Made by a program: the position numbers and the translations under genes
Origin: Bacillus albus
GTDB taxonomy: Bacteria; Bacillota; Bacilli; Bacillales; Bacillaceae_G
Assembly: GCF_001884185.1 (NCBI RefSeq)
Contig: NZ_MAOE01000039.1
Coordinates: 1 to 64,000 of the forward strand
DNA: 64,000 nt
Direction of reading: 5' to 3'
Shown: piece after piece, positions 32,534-41,954 of the stretch
Layout: each line of letters starts with the position of its first letter
Numbering within the stretch: the first letter of the stretch is position 1
The notes under the pieces: generated by a model
What the model saw: the letters and a program-made list of their open reading frames with translations, nothing else
The model's database searches: none
What the model was told of the DNA's origin: nothing

Positions 32534-33258
32534 TGGGTGTAACGGTGAACGTAACGAGGAAAAAAGGACCATTATATTTACAAATAAAAAATATTATTCG
32601 TGATCGAATATTGCATGGTGTATATGCGATTCATACGAATATTCCTTCCGAACCGCAGTTAGAAGAAGAATTCAAAGTGAGCAAAATTACAGTGCGTAAT
32701 GCGATTAAAGAACTTGCTCAAGAGGGATATTTGGAAAAGAAAAGCGGTAAAGGAACGAAAGTTATCCGCAATACTTCTGCGACAAAGTTGTCAAAGGGTA
32801 AGAAATTTACAGAAGTGTTAGTGGAAGAAGGATATAAAGTACAGAAGAAATTGCTCAAAGCAGAAATCATTCATAATGAAGAAGGAACGGTGCCATTTCG
32901 ATTATTCGGTAAGGAAAGTTTTCGCATTGAACGTTTATATACGTTAAATGATGCACCATACATTCATTATACGCACTATTTCTCAGCACACATGGCAAGT
33001 ACAGATTTATCGGACTTTGACTTGCAATCGCTTTACGATTTAGTGGAAAACCGAGGTATACATTTAGAAAACTTCAGAGATGAATTCGCTGTTGGGCTTG
33101 CGCCTAGTTTCGTTGCCGAAGCGTTAGGTGAAAAAGAGGGAGCAGCGCTATTAAAACGTATGCGCTATTCTTACGATGAAGTTGGAGAAGTAATTGAATA
33201 TAGCGAAGGCTACTACAATACAGAAATGCAGCATTATGTAGTAAATTATGACGTATAA
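32533..33258 (+). CDS. GntR-family regulator with UTRA domain
   Basis: This 241-residue HutC-subfamily repressor has an N-terminal winged helix (PLYLQIKNIIRDRILHG, then PSEPQLEEEFKVSKITVRNAIKELAQEGYLEKKSGKGT) and a C-terminal UTRA ligand-binding domain (about 90-235). The first GTG overlaps the kinase stop by one base; another GTG at 32545 is an alternative start. It probably senses an operon intermediate and represses the operon. A terminator follows. Confidence 0.92.
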   Translation: MGVTVNVTRKKGPLYLQIKNIIRDRILHGVYAIHTNIPSEPQLEEEFKVSKITVRNAIKELAQEGYLEKKSGKGTKVIRNTSATKLSKGKKFTEVLVEEGYKVQKKLLKAEIIHNEEGTVPFRLFGKESFRIERLYTLNDAPYIHYTHYFSAHMASTDLSDFDLQSLYDLVENRGIHLENFRDEFAVGLAPSFVAEALGEKEGAALLKRMRYSYDEVGEVIEYSEGYYNTEMQHYVVNYDV

Positions 33259-33289
33259 AAAAAGAGGGTATTCGCCCTCTTTTTTTATA
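33257..33289 (+). terminator. Terminator after the GntR gene
   Basis: AAAAAAAGAGGG pairs with CCCTCTTTTTTT around a short loop, with a long T-run. Confidence 0.9.
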
Positions 33290-33369
33290 AAGTGTTTCAT
33301 TAGATTCATCCCGCACCAATTAGGTGCTTATTGCCTGCAAATACGGGGTAAAAGTAAGGGGAATGAGAG

Positions 33370-34695
33370 ATGGATATATACTTATTAATTGTCACGTTAC
33401 TTGCAATCGCGATTGTTATTTTAGGGGTATCATGGTGGAAATGGCATGCCTTTATTAGTTTAACAGTTGCTAGTTTATTTTTAGCCATTATGTCTGGACT
33501 GAATTTAACGAAAATAGTGACTGCCTATGAAACTGGTGTTGGTAGTGTACTAGGGCATTTAGTTGGTATTTTGGCTCTAGGAACAATTTTAGGGAAAATG
33601 ATGTCCGATTCGGGGGCAGGCATGCAAGTGGCAGATTTCTTTATTCGATTTTTCGGTGTGAAGAAGCTACTGTGGGCTATGTTATTTGCAGGATTTGTTA
33701 TAGGGATTCCAGTATTTTCCAAAGTGGGGATCGTCATTTTATTACCACTGGTTATTTCAATTCGAAAAACGACGAAGCAAAATATATTATTAATTGCGTT
33801 ACCTGTTATTGCTGGATTATCTATTGTCCACGGGCTCGTGCCACCACATCCAGGGGCTATGACAGCAATCGGTATTTATAACGCGAACTTAGGAAAAGTT
33901 CTTTTATATTCATTACTTATCGCGTTACCAACAGCCATTATTGCAGGGCCGATATTTGCAAAGTGGGTACATAAAAGGGTTATACCTGAAAATGAACCAG
34001 AGCTTGTTCGAGTTACGACTGTATCAACGGATTTACCGAGTCGTAAAGTTTCATTCTTTATTATTTTATTACCAGTTGTATTGATGATTTTATCAGTAGT
34101 TGCACCATATATTTCATTACCGAAAAAGATAACTGAATTTTTCGTATTTATAGGGAGCCCAGTAATTGCTTTACTTATTTCATGTTTCGCAGCGTTCTAT
34201 TTACTTGGAATAAGACAAGGAATTAATAAAAAGGTTATTAAAAAGTTAACGGACGAAAGTTTATTACCGGTCGGTTCCATTATTTTAATTATTGGTGCAG
34301 GCGGTGGGTTTAAACAAATATTAATTGAAAGCGGCGTTGGAACAGCGATTGCGCAAATGGCAGAACATATATCGTTATCACCGATCGTCTTAGCTTTCAT
34401 GGTAGCTGGATTAATTCGAATTGCAACAGGTTCAGCAACAGTAGCATTAACGACAGCAGCAGGAATTGTTTCACCAGTTATTCAGCACATGTCAGGTGTA
34501 AATTTAGAATTGCTCGTTATAGCAACAGGTGCGGGATCATTAATGTTTTCCCACGTAAATGATGCAGGATTCTAGCTTGTAAAAGAGTATTTAGGATTAA
34601 CGGTGAAGGAAACGTTTAAAACGTGGACAGTGCTGGAGACATTGTTATCCTTTATTGCATTTGGTTTTGCACTTTTATTAAATATGTTTATTTAG
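33370..34695 (+). pseudogene. GntP-family gluconate-type permease with premature stop
   Basis: This is a 12-helix-type sugar-acid:proton symporter. The frame opens at ATG 33370 (GGGGAATGAG upstream) and encodes PGAMTAIG and SATVALTTAAG motifs. TAG at 34573-34575 ends it at residue 401, right after FSHVNDAGF. The same frame continues for 39 codons (LVKEYLGLTVKETFKTWTV... to a TAG at 34693), giving the usual GntP C-terminus, in which Trp (TGG) stands at the stop position. One G-to-A change thus removes the last membrane segment. The transporter is probably impaired, although the body is intact. Confidence 0.85.
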
Positions 34696-34696
34696 G

Positions 34697-34723
34697 AGAT
34701 ACCTTAATTGGTATCTTTTTTTG
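34697..34723 (+). terminator. Terminator after the permease
   Basis: AGATACC pairs with GGTATCT around a short AT loop, followed by seven T. Confidence 0.88.
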
Positions 34724-34788
34724 ATGAAGCCCATTTCCGAAAACAAGCCCGTTTTTAAGAAAGCCAAGCTTCCTATTCGCCCTGAAAA

Positions 34789-34797
34789 CATACTATA
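34789..34797 (+). promoter_or_regulatory. Possible sporulation (sigma-K/E-type) -10
   Basis: CATACTATA fits the sigma-K -10 form CATAnnnTA and lies 66 bases before the YjcZ-type gene. The -35 half (an AC 16 bases upstream) is not convincing. Confidence 0.35.
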
Positions 34798-34863
34798 AAT
34801 GGAATCCCCTCATTTAGAGCAAGGTGAACTTGTTATGAATGATACTAAAGGAGGAATAGAGTA

Positions 34864-35055
34864 ATGAGCGAAAAGTGTGAACACAGACATGATGATTGTA
34901 ACCGCAGACATGGGTGCGGCGGCGGTTTTGCGCTTCTAATCGTATTGTTTATTTTATTAATCATCATCGGTGCTAGCTGCTTCGGCGGAGGCGGCGGTTG
35001 TGGTTATGGTGGTTACGGCGGTTATGCTGGCGGCTACGGTGGATATTGCTGCTAA
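34864..35055 (+). CDS. YjcZ-family small glycine-rich membrane protein
   Basis: The protein has 63 residues: a charged Cys/His N-terminus (MSEKCEHRHDDCNRRHGCGG), one hydrophobic helix (about 21-38, FALLIVLFILLIIIGASC), and a Gly/Tyr-rich tail with repeats of GGYGGY ending in CC. Proteins of this type accumulate in Bacillus spores. The ATG follows AAAGGAGG. It is flanked by terminators and so is a single gene. Confidence 0.85.
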   Translation: MSEKCEHRHDDCNRRHGCGGGFALLIVLFILLIIIGASCFGGGGGCGYGGYGGYAGGYGGYCC

Positions 35056-35071
35056 TTATTAAAAACTATTG

Positions 35072-35107
35072 AAAATAGCCTTGTGCAGACTGCACAAGGC
35101 TATTTTA
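35072..35107. terminator. Bidirectional terminator
   Basis: A perfect 16-bp stem (35072-35087 with 35091-35106) between convergent genes, with short T-tracts on both strands. Confidence 0.9.
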
Positions 35108-35108
35108 T

Positions 35109-37082
35109 TCATTTTTTTATATGCTGTGATAATTTATTAATGTACAGAGAGCGGATTAAGAAGAAGAAAATGATTTCGATAATCCCGAAAAAGGTGAGTA
35201 CGATACATGTTTCTTTTAGTAATGAGAAAGAAAACATGCTTTGTAAAAACTTAACCGCAAATAACGTGTGAACACCAGCGACGATGTAAGGAACGAAAAA
35301 TAAAATTCCTAATTGAATCGTTGCAGAGCGAAACATTTCTGATTCAGTTAAGCCAAGTTTTGTAATCGTAATATACTTTTGTCTCTCAGTTGTTAAGTCA
35401 TTATACATACGGAAATATAAAACACTAGCCGCACCGATAAAGAAAATAAACCCGAGAAATGCCCAAATAAAGAATTGAGCAACTGCATTTCCTTTACCGT
35501 ACATGAGTTCATCCGTAGCTGTATGAATGTAAAAAGGAATTTGAGCATGTTCTTCTTTGGTTTTTTCAAAGAAATCATTTGCATCATCACTAATCGTACG
35601 TAAAATGTTTTTCGTTGGAACGATTGCATTTTCCCAATTCTCTACGAAATAGTTATAAATTATAGTCGTTTCAATATGAGGAATCATATTATTAAATACA
35701 TAATCTTGTAAGACAACTAAATGTGGGAATGCAAAGGATGGCTCGATCCCCTTATTAATAAACCCTTTAATATGAAATTCTTTTTTATTAGATCCAAGTG
35801 TAATCGTATTTTGTTTTGCAAATGGATTAGATACGAGATTGAGAAGTTCTGGTGAGTAGCGAGAAATAATATAAACTTGTGTAGAATCAAGTGTTATTTC
35901 CGGTCTTTTCAATTGTTTAGCAATTGCGTTATAATCACTCATCTTCATAAGCATAATATCTTCTTTTGAAGCTGTATCTTTTAATACTGTAAACTTATAT
36001 TTTTTGTAATCGAAATTGCTATTTGTAAGCTCAGTTTCAATTGTAGTAATATGCTTTTGTTCAAGGGAATTGTCCCCTTCTGATGTATAAGTGAAGGGGA
36101 CAGGATACCGCTCTAGTACCGATGCTTTCGTATTATTATTAGCAGCAAATAATCCAATAATAATCGTAAATGCAAGTGCAGATAGCATAGAAACGATAAA
36201 GAGTACATTAATATTACTACGAGTACGAGCAACTAAGTCTGAAATCCATAACATATTTATTTGTTTCAAATAAAACTTTCTGCGCTTCTTTAAAATATAG
36301 ATGAAAAGAAGAAATGTTTGTGAAAAGAATAAATATGTCCCGACTATTACGAGCGGTACAATAGACAACATAATGAGAAAGACAGATCCATTTTGCACAT
36401 TTTTTTCTGTTACATAGCCTTGCGGGTAACCAGCAATATAATAGCATAGCCCTAAACAAATTAAAGCGAATAAAGAAATGAGTATAGATGGCCGTTTTTC
36501 AGCTTTCATTTTTTTGTTACCTTTAATGAGTTGCGTTGTTTTACGAGTACGAATAAACATCGGTGTAAACGTAGAAACGATTAAAAATAAAATGATAAAC
36601 GTTACGGTTGTAACGATAATCGCCTCTGTTGGCCAATATAAATAAAGACCTTTCGCACTTGTTAATTTCGAAGTGACTAATAAGAAAAAGTTAGAAAATA
36701 CAAGCCCACCTTGAATGCCGATAAAGATAGACAATATCCCAATGATCATGTTTTCAGTAAATAGCAGTCTTTTTAATTGTCTCTGTGAGATACCGAGAAT
36801 CGTGAGTATCCCAAATTGTTGCTTCCGTACATTTAAAAATGTTCCGATTGAATATAAGAGAAAGAAGAACGAGAACATAACGATAACAAACTGTGCTGTA
36901 CTAGCTAAGTTCATTAGAGGATCACGTTCTTGAAAGCTTTGTACACTTTGTAAGCGCGGATGATATGCATATACGGTAAAGGAAAAGAAAACCATTATAG
37001 AAAACGCACTACTTACAAAATAAGCGAAATATGCTTTCGAATTACGCGAGACATTTTTAAATGCGAACTGCCAAAATGTCAT
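35109..37082 (-). CDS. BceB-type ABC transporter permease (third in cluster)
   Basis: This 657-residue FtsX-type permease starts MTFWQFAFKNVSRNSKAYFAYF. It has about ten helices and one large extracytoplasmic domain (about 300-520), the layout of peptide-antibiotic detoxification permeases. Its ATG overlaps the ATPase stop. It shares the same N-terminal sequence, loop motifs (KRRKFYLKQINMLWISDLVARTRSNIN) and C-terminal YINKLSQHIKK with two other permeases upstream. It ends at a bidirectional terminator. The substrate, probably a cell-wall-active peptide, is unknown. Confidence 0.92.
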   Translation of the reverse strand: MTFWQFAFKNVSRNSKAYFAYFVSSAFSIMVFFSFTVYAYHPRLQSVQSFQERDPLMNLASTAQFVIVMFSFFFLLYSIGTFLNVRKQQFGILTILGISQRQLKRLLFTENMIIGILSIFIGIQGGLVFSNFFLLVTSKLTSAKGLYLYWPTEAIIVTTVTFIILFLIVSTFTPMFIRTRKTTQLIKGNKKMKAEKRPSILISLFALICLGLCYYIAGYPQGYVTEKNVQNGSVFLIMLSIVPLVIVGTYLFFSQTFLLFIYILKKRRKFYLKQINMLWISDLVARTRSNINVLFIVSMLSALAFTIIIGLFAANNNTKASVLERYPVPFTYTSEGDNSLEQKHITTIETELTNSNFDYKKYKFTVLKDTASKEDIMLMKMSDYNAIAKQLKRPEITLDSTQVYIISRYSPELLNLVSNPFAKQNTITLGSNKKEFHIKGFINKGIEPSFAFPHLVVLQDYVFNNMIPHIETTIIYNYFVENWENAIVPTKNILRTISDDANDFFEKTKEEHAQIPFYIHTATDELMYGKGNAVAQFFIWAFLGFIFFIGAASVLYFRMYNDLTTERQKYITITKLGLTESEMFRSATIQLGILFFVPYIVAGVHTLFAVKFLQSMFSFSLLKETCIVLTFFGIIEIIFFFLIRSLYINKLSQHIKK

Positions 37083-37831
37083 CCACGTCTTCCTCCTAAT
37101 AAGGCTAAAACATCTAATATTTCTTGATAAAACTTCTCCCGATATAGCCCTCGGTGTAGTTCATTGTAAAGTTCGCCATCTTTAATGAAAATAACACGGT
37201 TACAATAACTTGCTGCAAACGGATCGTGCGTAACCATTAAAATCGTTGCATCTTCCTCTTTGTTTAACTTCGTAAATAACTCCATTACATCGATAGCTGC
37301 TTTGGAGTCCAAGTTTCCTGTCGGTTCATCAGCGAGTAACAGAGAAGGGTGATGAATAACAGCACGCGCTACTGCGGTACGCTGTGCTTGTCCCCCGGAA
37401 ACTTCAAAAATACGTTTGTCTAAAATATGATCAATGCCAAGTTTTTTTGAAATGTTATTAAGCTTTTCGTCCATTTCTTTTAATGGAACATTATCTAATG
37501 TTAAAGGTAGTACGATATTTTCACCGATTGTTAGTGTATCTAGTAGGTTAAAGTTTTGGAAAACAAATCCTAACTCTTGGCGTCGGAAAATAGCTAGCTT
37601 CTCTCTACGAAATGTGTGCGGTTTTTTTCCGTTAATCACGACATCACCAGAAGTAGGGGAATCAATTGTAGAGATAACGTTTAAAAATGTAGATTTCCCA
37701 CTACCAGATGGTCCCATGATAGCAACAAATTCACCTTTATCTACATGTAAATTTATATTTTTTAAAGCAGTGTGAGGGACTTTTCCTTCATACACTTTTG
37801 AGACGTTTTTTATGTGTAAAACTTCTTCCAT
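37079..37831 (-). CDS. BceA-type ABC transporter ATPase
   Basis: This 250-residue ATPase has Walker A GPSGSGKST (40-48), Q-loop FVFQNFNLLD, signature SGGQAQR, Walker B LLLADEP and the switch His in VTHD. The signature carries Ala where most BceA-type ATPases have Gln, Lys or Arg. ATG at 37831 follows AAAGGTGA; a GTG three codons upstream lies within that site. It is the only ATPase in a cluster with three permeases, so it must serve more than one of them or two permeases work in another way. Confidence 0.94.
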   Translation of the reverse strand: MEEVLHIKNVSKVYEGKVPHTALKNINLHVDKGEFVAIMGPSGSGKSTFLNVISTIDSPTSGDVVINGKKPHTFRREKLAIFRRQELGFVFQNFNLLDTLTIGENIVLPLTLDNVPLKEMDEKLNNISKKLGIDHILDKRIFEVSGGQAQRTAVARAVIHHPSLLLADEPTGNLDSKAAIDVMELFTKLNKEEDATILMVTHDPFAASYCNRVIFIKDGELYNELHRGLYREKFYQEILDVLALLGGRRG

Positions 37832-37851
37832 AGTAATCACCTTTCTATCTT

Positions 37852-39807
37852 TTAAAACTTAATGTGTTGTGATAATTTTTGCATATAAAAGGAACGAATT
37901 AAAAGGAAAAATAGAATTTCAACCGTTCCAAAAATCATAAGTACGACTGTAATCTCAGCGAAGAACGAGAGTTTTAAAACTTCTTGTAACATCTTTGTTG
38001 CGAACATCGTATGGATGGATGCCATAATGTAAGGGACAAAGAATAAAATAGCAAGTTGAATGGTAGCAGAACGCTTCATTTCTGACTCTGTTAAGCCGAT
38101 TTTCGTAACCGTTATATATTTTTCTTGCTCGTTTGTTAAGTCAGTATACATACGGAAGTAAAGAACACTACCAGCACCGATAAAGAAAATAACACCAAGG
38201 AAAGTTCCGATTAAGAAAAATGAAGCTACATTTAGTTTCGTTTTGTATAGAGAGTTACTTGCTTCACTCGCATGGAATGGTGCATGTTCTGCTTGAATAG
38301 CTGCATTATCATTACTGATTTTTGTTATAAATGCCGCACCGATATTATATGCCTTTTCCCAATTCGGCACTTTGAAGCTATATACACTCATTTGTTTGGA
38401 AATGGTTGATAAGGTTTCTACACTTTCATCAGATAAAATGAGTAACTTCGGTACTAACCAGTTTGGAAACGGACTAGTACTTTTATAATCCTTCACTTTC
38501 AAATGTAAAGAGTTTTGAGTAAGTATAAGGCTATCTCGTTTTTCTTTATCATAAAATGTTCCAATGAAATGATCATCTATTTCTTTCATAAGGATATAAG
38601 ATTCATTATTATGAACGGTGAGAGGTTCCCATTGTAATACTTTAGCGAGTACATTGTAGTCACTTTGTTTCATTACATGATAGAGCTGCGTGTTATCTTC
38701 AGCTAAAGATACTTCGTATATATCCGTTTTAAATTTTTCATAAGTAAATTGTTCTTCATTAAATTTTTGTTCTAACCAGTTTAAATGTTCATCACCTAAC
38801 GTGTTTTCAGTATGTGATAAATAAGTAAATGGAAAAGGATTTTTCCTTATTTCATTAAACTTTGTGAACTTCCCAAAACCATATAGGAATGTAATCATTG
38901 TAAAAGCGAGTGTTGATAGCATCGCTACTATAAAGAGCATGTTAATGTTTGTCCGAATACGTGATGCTAAATCAGAAATCCAAAGCATATTAATGCGTTT
39001 CATATAAAACGTTCTTCGTGCCTTTAATATACGAATGAGTAAAAAGCTAATTTGCGAGAAGAAAAAATATGTTCCAGCTGCAATAAGCAATGGGATGACA
39101 AATATACTAGAGATGGCATATAAAAGCCCAATGATATCACCTAGCGATAGAAAGTATAATGGATTTGCGGCTAACGCATATCCAGATATTAAACATATCG
39201 CCCCAAATAGAGAGATGAGCAAAGATGCTTTTCTTTCTTTTTGTTTTGTTCCTTCTTTTAAAAGACGTACAGCTTTTCTCGTACGAATAAGCATCGGGGT
39301 AAAGGATGATACGAGAATAAAGAGTCCGAGAAAGATGATGATAGTTAAAACAATGGCGCTTGTAGGCCAATATAAATATAAACCAGGTATATGTGTAATC
39401 TTGGCAGTAACTAATAAAAAGAACTGTGAAAAGACAAGCCCTAATTGAATTCCAAAAAATATAGATAGGCCACCAATTAGCATGTTTTCTATAAATATGA
39501 GTCGTTTTAATTGTTTTTGAGAGATGCCAAGTACTGTTAAAATCCCAAATTGTCTTTTTCGTACTTTTAAGAAAGTACCAATCGAATATAGTAAAAAGAA
39601 AAATGAAAAGAATACAATGACAACTTCTGAAATTGTCATTAATATGTTCAGAGCATAATTTACGTCTGTCATATGCAATTTAGGATGAAATAAGTAAACT
39701 GCAAACGAGAAAAAAATAGCAATGGAAAACGCACTGCTTACAAAATAGGCGAAATAAGCTCTGGCGTTCCGTGAGACGTTTTTAAATGCAAACTGCCAAA
39801 ATGTCAT
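37852..39807 (-). CDS. BceB-type ABC transporter permease (second in cluster)
   Basis: This 651-residue permease starts MTFWQFAFKNVSRNARAYFAYF with the same plan as its neighbours: four helices, a large external domain in the middle, and FtsX-type helices around GTFLGVIFFIGAGSVLYFRMYTDLTNEQEKYIT. It is closest to the first permease (long identical stretches, including that motif), which points to recent duplication. It lies 20 bases upstream of the ATPase start. The ATG follows TAGGAGG and a possible hairpin. Confidence 0.92.
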   Translation of the reverse strand: MTFWQFAFKNVSRNARAYFAYFVSSAFSIAIFFSFAVYLFHPKLHMTDVNYALNILMTISEVVIVFFSFFFLLYSIGTFLKVRKRQFGILTVLGISQKQLKRLIFIENMLIGGLSIFFGIQLGLVFSQFFLLVTAKITHIPGLYLYWPTSAIVLTIIIFLGLFILVSSFTPMLIRTRKAVRLLKEGTKQKERKASLLISLFGAICLISGYALAANPLYFLSLGDIIGLLYAISSIFVIPLLIAAGTYFFFSQISFLLIRILKARRTFYMKRINMLWISDLASRIRTNINMLFIVAMLSTLAFTMITFLYGFGKFTKFNEIRKNPFPFTYLSHTENTLGDEHLNWLEQKFNEEQFTYEKFKTDIYEVSLAEDNTQLYHVMKQSDYNVLAKVLQWEPLTVHNNESYILMKEIDDHFIGTFYDKEKRDSLILTQNSLHLKVKDYKSTSPFPNWLVPKLLILSDESVETLSTISKQMSVYSFKVPNWEKAYNIGAAFITKISNDNAAIQAEHAPFHASEASNSLYKTKLNVASFFLIGTFLGVIFFIGAGSVLYFRMYTDLTNEQEKYITVTKIGLTESEMKRSATIQLAILFFVPYIMASIHTMFATKMLQEVLKLSFFAEITVVLMIFGTVEILFFLLIRSFYMQKLSQHIKF

Positions 39808-39829
39808 TCACCTAAACCTCCTAATATAA

Positions 39830-39868
39830 TGAGCATGAAAAAGGAGGGATGAGATCCCACCTTTTTCA
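39830..39868 (-). terminator. Hairpin between permeases 1 and 2
   Basis: CATGAAAAAGG pairs with CCTTTTTCATG around an inner TGGGAT/ATCCC stem. It may attenuate transcription or protect mRNA ends, since the genes look like one operon. Confidence 0.6.
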
Positions 39869-39889
39869 TGTAATAACTTTTTTAATATG

Positions 39890-41860
39890 TTAACCATTAG
39901 TATATTGCGATAACTTCTGCATATAAAGTGAACGAATGAATAAGAAAAATACGATTTCAACGAATCCAAAAATAATAAGAACGGCTGAAACTTCTTTGAA
40001 CAAAGATAAGCCAATTACATCTTGTAGCATTTTCGTTGCGAACATTGTATGAATAGATGCCATAATGTACGGAACGAAAAATAAAATACTAAGTTGAATG
40101 GTTGCAGATCGTTTCATCTCTGTATCGGTTACACCGATTTTAGAGATGGTTATATACTTCTCTTGTTCGTTCGTCAAATCAGTATACATTCTAAAGTAAA
40201 GAACACTACCTGCACCGATGAAGAAAATAACTCCTAAAAATGTTCCGATTAGGAAGTATGCAGCACTACCAGATGTTATTCTGTATAACGATCCTGCTGA
40301 TTCAAAGGATCGAATAAGAGGTTCTTCATACTGAGATTTATTTCGATCTTTTTGCACTTTCTCTATAAAAGTATCAGCAATTTCATATGTCTGTTCCCAG
40401 TTCTGGATTTTGTAATTATATGCCGATATATGCTTTACCGTGTTAAGTAAGTTGTTCACGATAATATCAGGCAAAACTATCGTTTGATATGAAAAATTAG
40501 ATGGAATTGCATGGATCTGTTCATAGCCTTTAACTTTTAATTTCGTATTTGTACTAGAGAGTGTAATGTAATCTCTTTTGTAGCTTTGCTCAAATTCATT
40601 GAATATAGTGATATAAGACGTCCCCGTTAAAACATATGCCTCGTTATCATTCATAAATAGTTGTTTCATTCGTAAAGAATCCGCAAGTTTGTTATAGTCA
40701 CTTTGCTTAATTGCGTATACGTCATTATAAATAGCTATACCTTTATCTTCTTCTAGCGGTGTTTCATATATATCAGCTGTTATTTTCTCATAAGGAAAAT
40801 GCTCTTTTTGTAATTGTTGCTCAAGCCAATTTAAATGCTCTGTAACAAAAGGATTTGCATCATAAGAAAAATAAGAAATTGGGAAAGGCGAAGTTCGATT
40901 AACGTCTAGCTTAATAAATTTTCCGAACCCATATAGAAACGTAATCATTGTGAAAGCGATAGTAGATAGCATTGCTACAATAAAAAGCATATTAATATTC
41001 GTTCGAATACGGTTTGCTAAATCAGAAATCCAAAGCATATTAATTTGTTTCATATAAAACTTTCTTCTTTTCTTTAAAATATAGATAAGTAAGAAACTAA
41101 TTTGTGAAAAGAAGAAATATGTACCGATTGTAACGAGCGCTGGAATGAAGAAAATACTTGAAACCATATATATAACACCTATTTGTGGGCTTACTGATAC
41201 GAAATATTTAGGATTTCCAGCTAACGCATAGCCACCAAATAAACAAATCGCACCAAATAAAGAAATAAGTATGGACGGTTTTCTTTCTTTTCGTTTTTTA
41301 CTATTTATTTTTAAAAGGTGTACCGCTTTTTTTGTACGAATGAGCATCGGTGTCAATGTAGATACAACGATAAAAAGACTAAGGAAGACGATTGTCGTTA
41401 AAATAAATGCGTTAATAGGTAAGTATAAATATATGCCCGGTACGTGCGTAATTTTTGCTGTCACTAATAAGAAAAATTGCGAGAAGACAAGTCCAAACTG
41501 CATACCGAAAAAGATAGATAAAATACCGATTAACATATTTTCCATAAAAACAAGACGATGTAATTGTTTTCTAGATATTCCTAAAACGGTCAAAATGCCG
41601 AATTGTTTTTTTCGTACTTTTAAAAAAGTGCCAATGGAATATAGTAAAAAGAAGAAAGAGAAAAATACAATTACTACTTCTGAAAATATCATTAATCCTG
41701 AAATTTCAGAGACCATGCCAAATTTTTGTAATTTCGGATGGAATAAGTAAACAGCAAATGAAAAGAAAACAGCAATGGAAAAGGAACTGCTTACGAAATA
41801 AGCAAAATAAGCTCTGGAATTACGTGTTACATTTTTAAAGGCAAACTGCCAAAATGTCAT
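39890..41860 (-). CDS. BceB-type ABC transporter permease (first in cluster)
   Basis: This 656-residue permease starts MTFWQFAFKNVTRNSRAYFAYF. Its central external domain (about 300-520) differs most from the other two copies, while the helical parts are nearly the same (GTFLGVIFFIGAGSVLYFRMYTDL, LFFVPYIMASIHTMFATKMLQD). In BceB proteins this external domain recognises the drug-target complex, so the three copies may have split specificity. Its ribosome site GGGAGGT is partly inside a perfect 10-bp inverted repeat, and a terminator separates it from the sensor kinase gene. Confidence 0.92.
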   Translation of the reverse strand: MTFWQFAFKNVTRNSRAYFAYFVSSSFSIAVFFSFAVYLFHPKLQKFGMVSEISGLMIFSEVVIVFFSFFFLLYSIGTFLKVRKKQFGILTVLGISRKQLHRLVFMENMLIGILSIFFGMQFGLVFSQFFLLVTAKITHVPGIYLYLPINAFILTTIVFLSLFIVVSTLTPMLIRTKKAVHLLKINSKKRKERKPSILISLFGAICLFGGYALAGNPKYFVSVSPQIGVIYMVSSIFFIPALVTIGTYFFFSQISFLLIYILKKRRKFYMKQINMLWISDLANRIRTNINMLFIVAMLSTIAFTMITFLYGFGKFIKLDVNRTSPFPISYFSYDANPFVTEHLNWLEQQLQKEHFPYEKITADIYETPLEEDKGIAIYNDVYAIKQSDYNKLADSLRMKQLFMNDNEAYVLTGTSYITIFNEFEQSYKRDYITLSSTNTKLKVKGYEQIHAIPSNFSYQTIVLPDIIVNNLLNTVKHISAYNYKIQNWEQTYEIADTFIEKVQKDRNKSQYEEPLIRSFESAGSLYRITSGSAAYFLIGTFLGVIFFIGAGSVLYFRMYTDLTNEQEKYITISKIGVTDTEMKRSATIQLSILFFVPYIMASIHTMFATKMLQDVIGLSLFKEVSAVLIIFGFVEIVFFLFIRSLYMQKLSQYTNG

Positions 41861-41861
41861 A

Positions 41862-41890
41862 ATATGTACCTCCCGCTAGAAGGTACATAT
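41862..41890 (-). promoter_or_regulatory. Inverted repeat covering the permease-1 ribosome site
   Basis: ATATGTACCT and AGGTACATAT form a perfect 10-bp stem with a 9-base loop. In the mRNA, GGGAGGT straddles the loop and the 3' arm, two bases before ATG, so folding should restrict translation. Confidence 0.6.
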
Positions 41891-41902
41891 GTAGTTTTAT
41901 TG

Positions 41903-41938
41903 CAAAAAATGTATGAGAGTGCGTTCTCATACATTTTG
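41903..41938 (-). terminator. Terminator between kinase and permease genes
   Basis: On the minus strand AAAATGTATGAGA pairs with TCTCATACATTTT, followed by TT. It ends the two-component transcript or attenuates read-through into the transporter. Confidence 0.85.
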
Positions 41939-41954
41939 CTTGTATATGTCACGA

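Noticed and set aside
41271-41750. 159-codon open frame opposite permease 1
   Set aside because: It is antisense to a strongly supported BceB-type gene, has no ribosome site, and its Lys/Asn/Ile-rich composition is what the reverse of a membrane-protein gene gives. The similar frames at 39035-39448 and 37434-37775 were dropped for the same reason.
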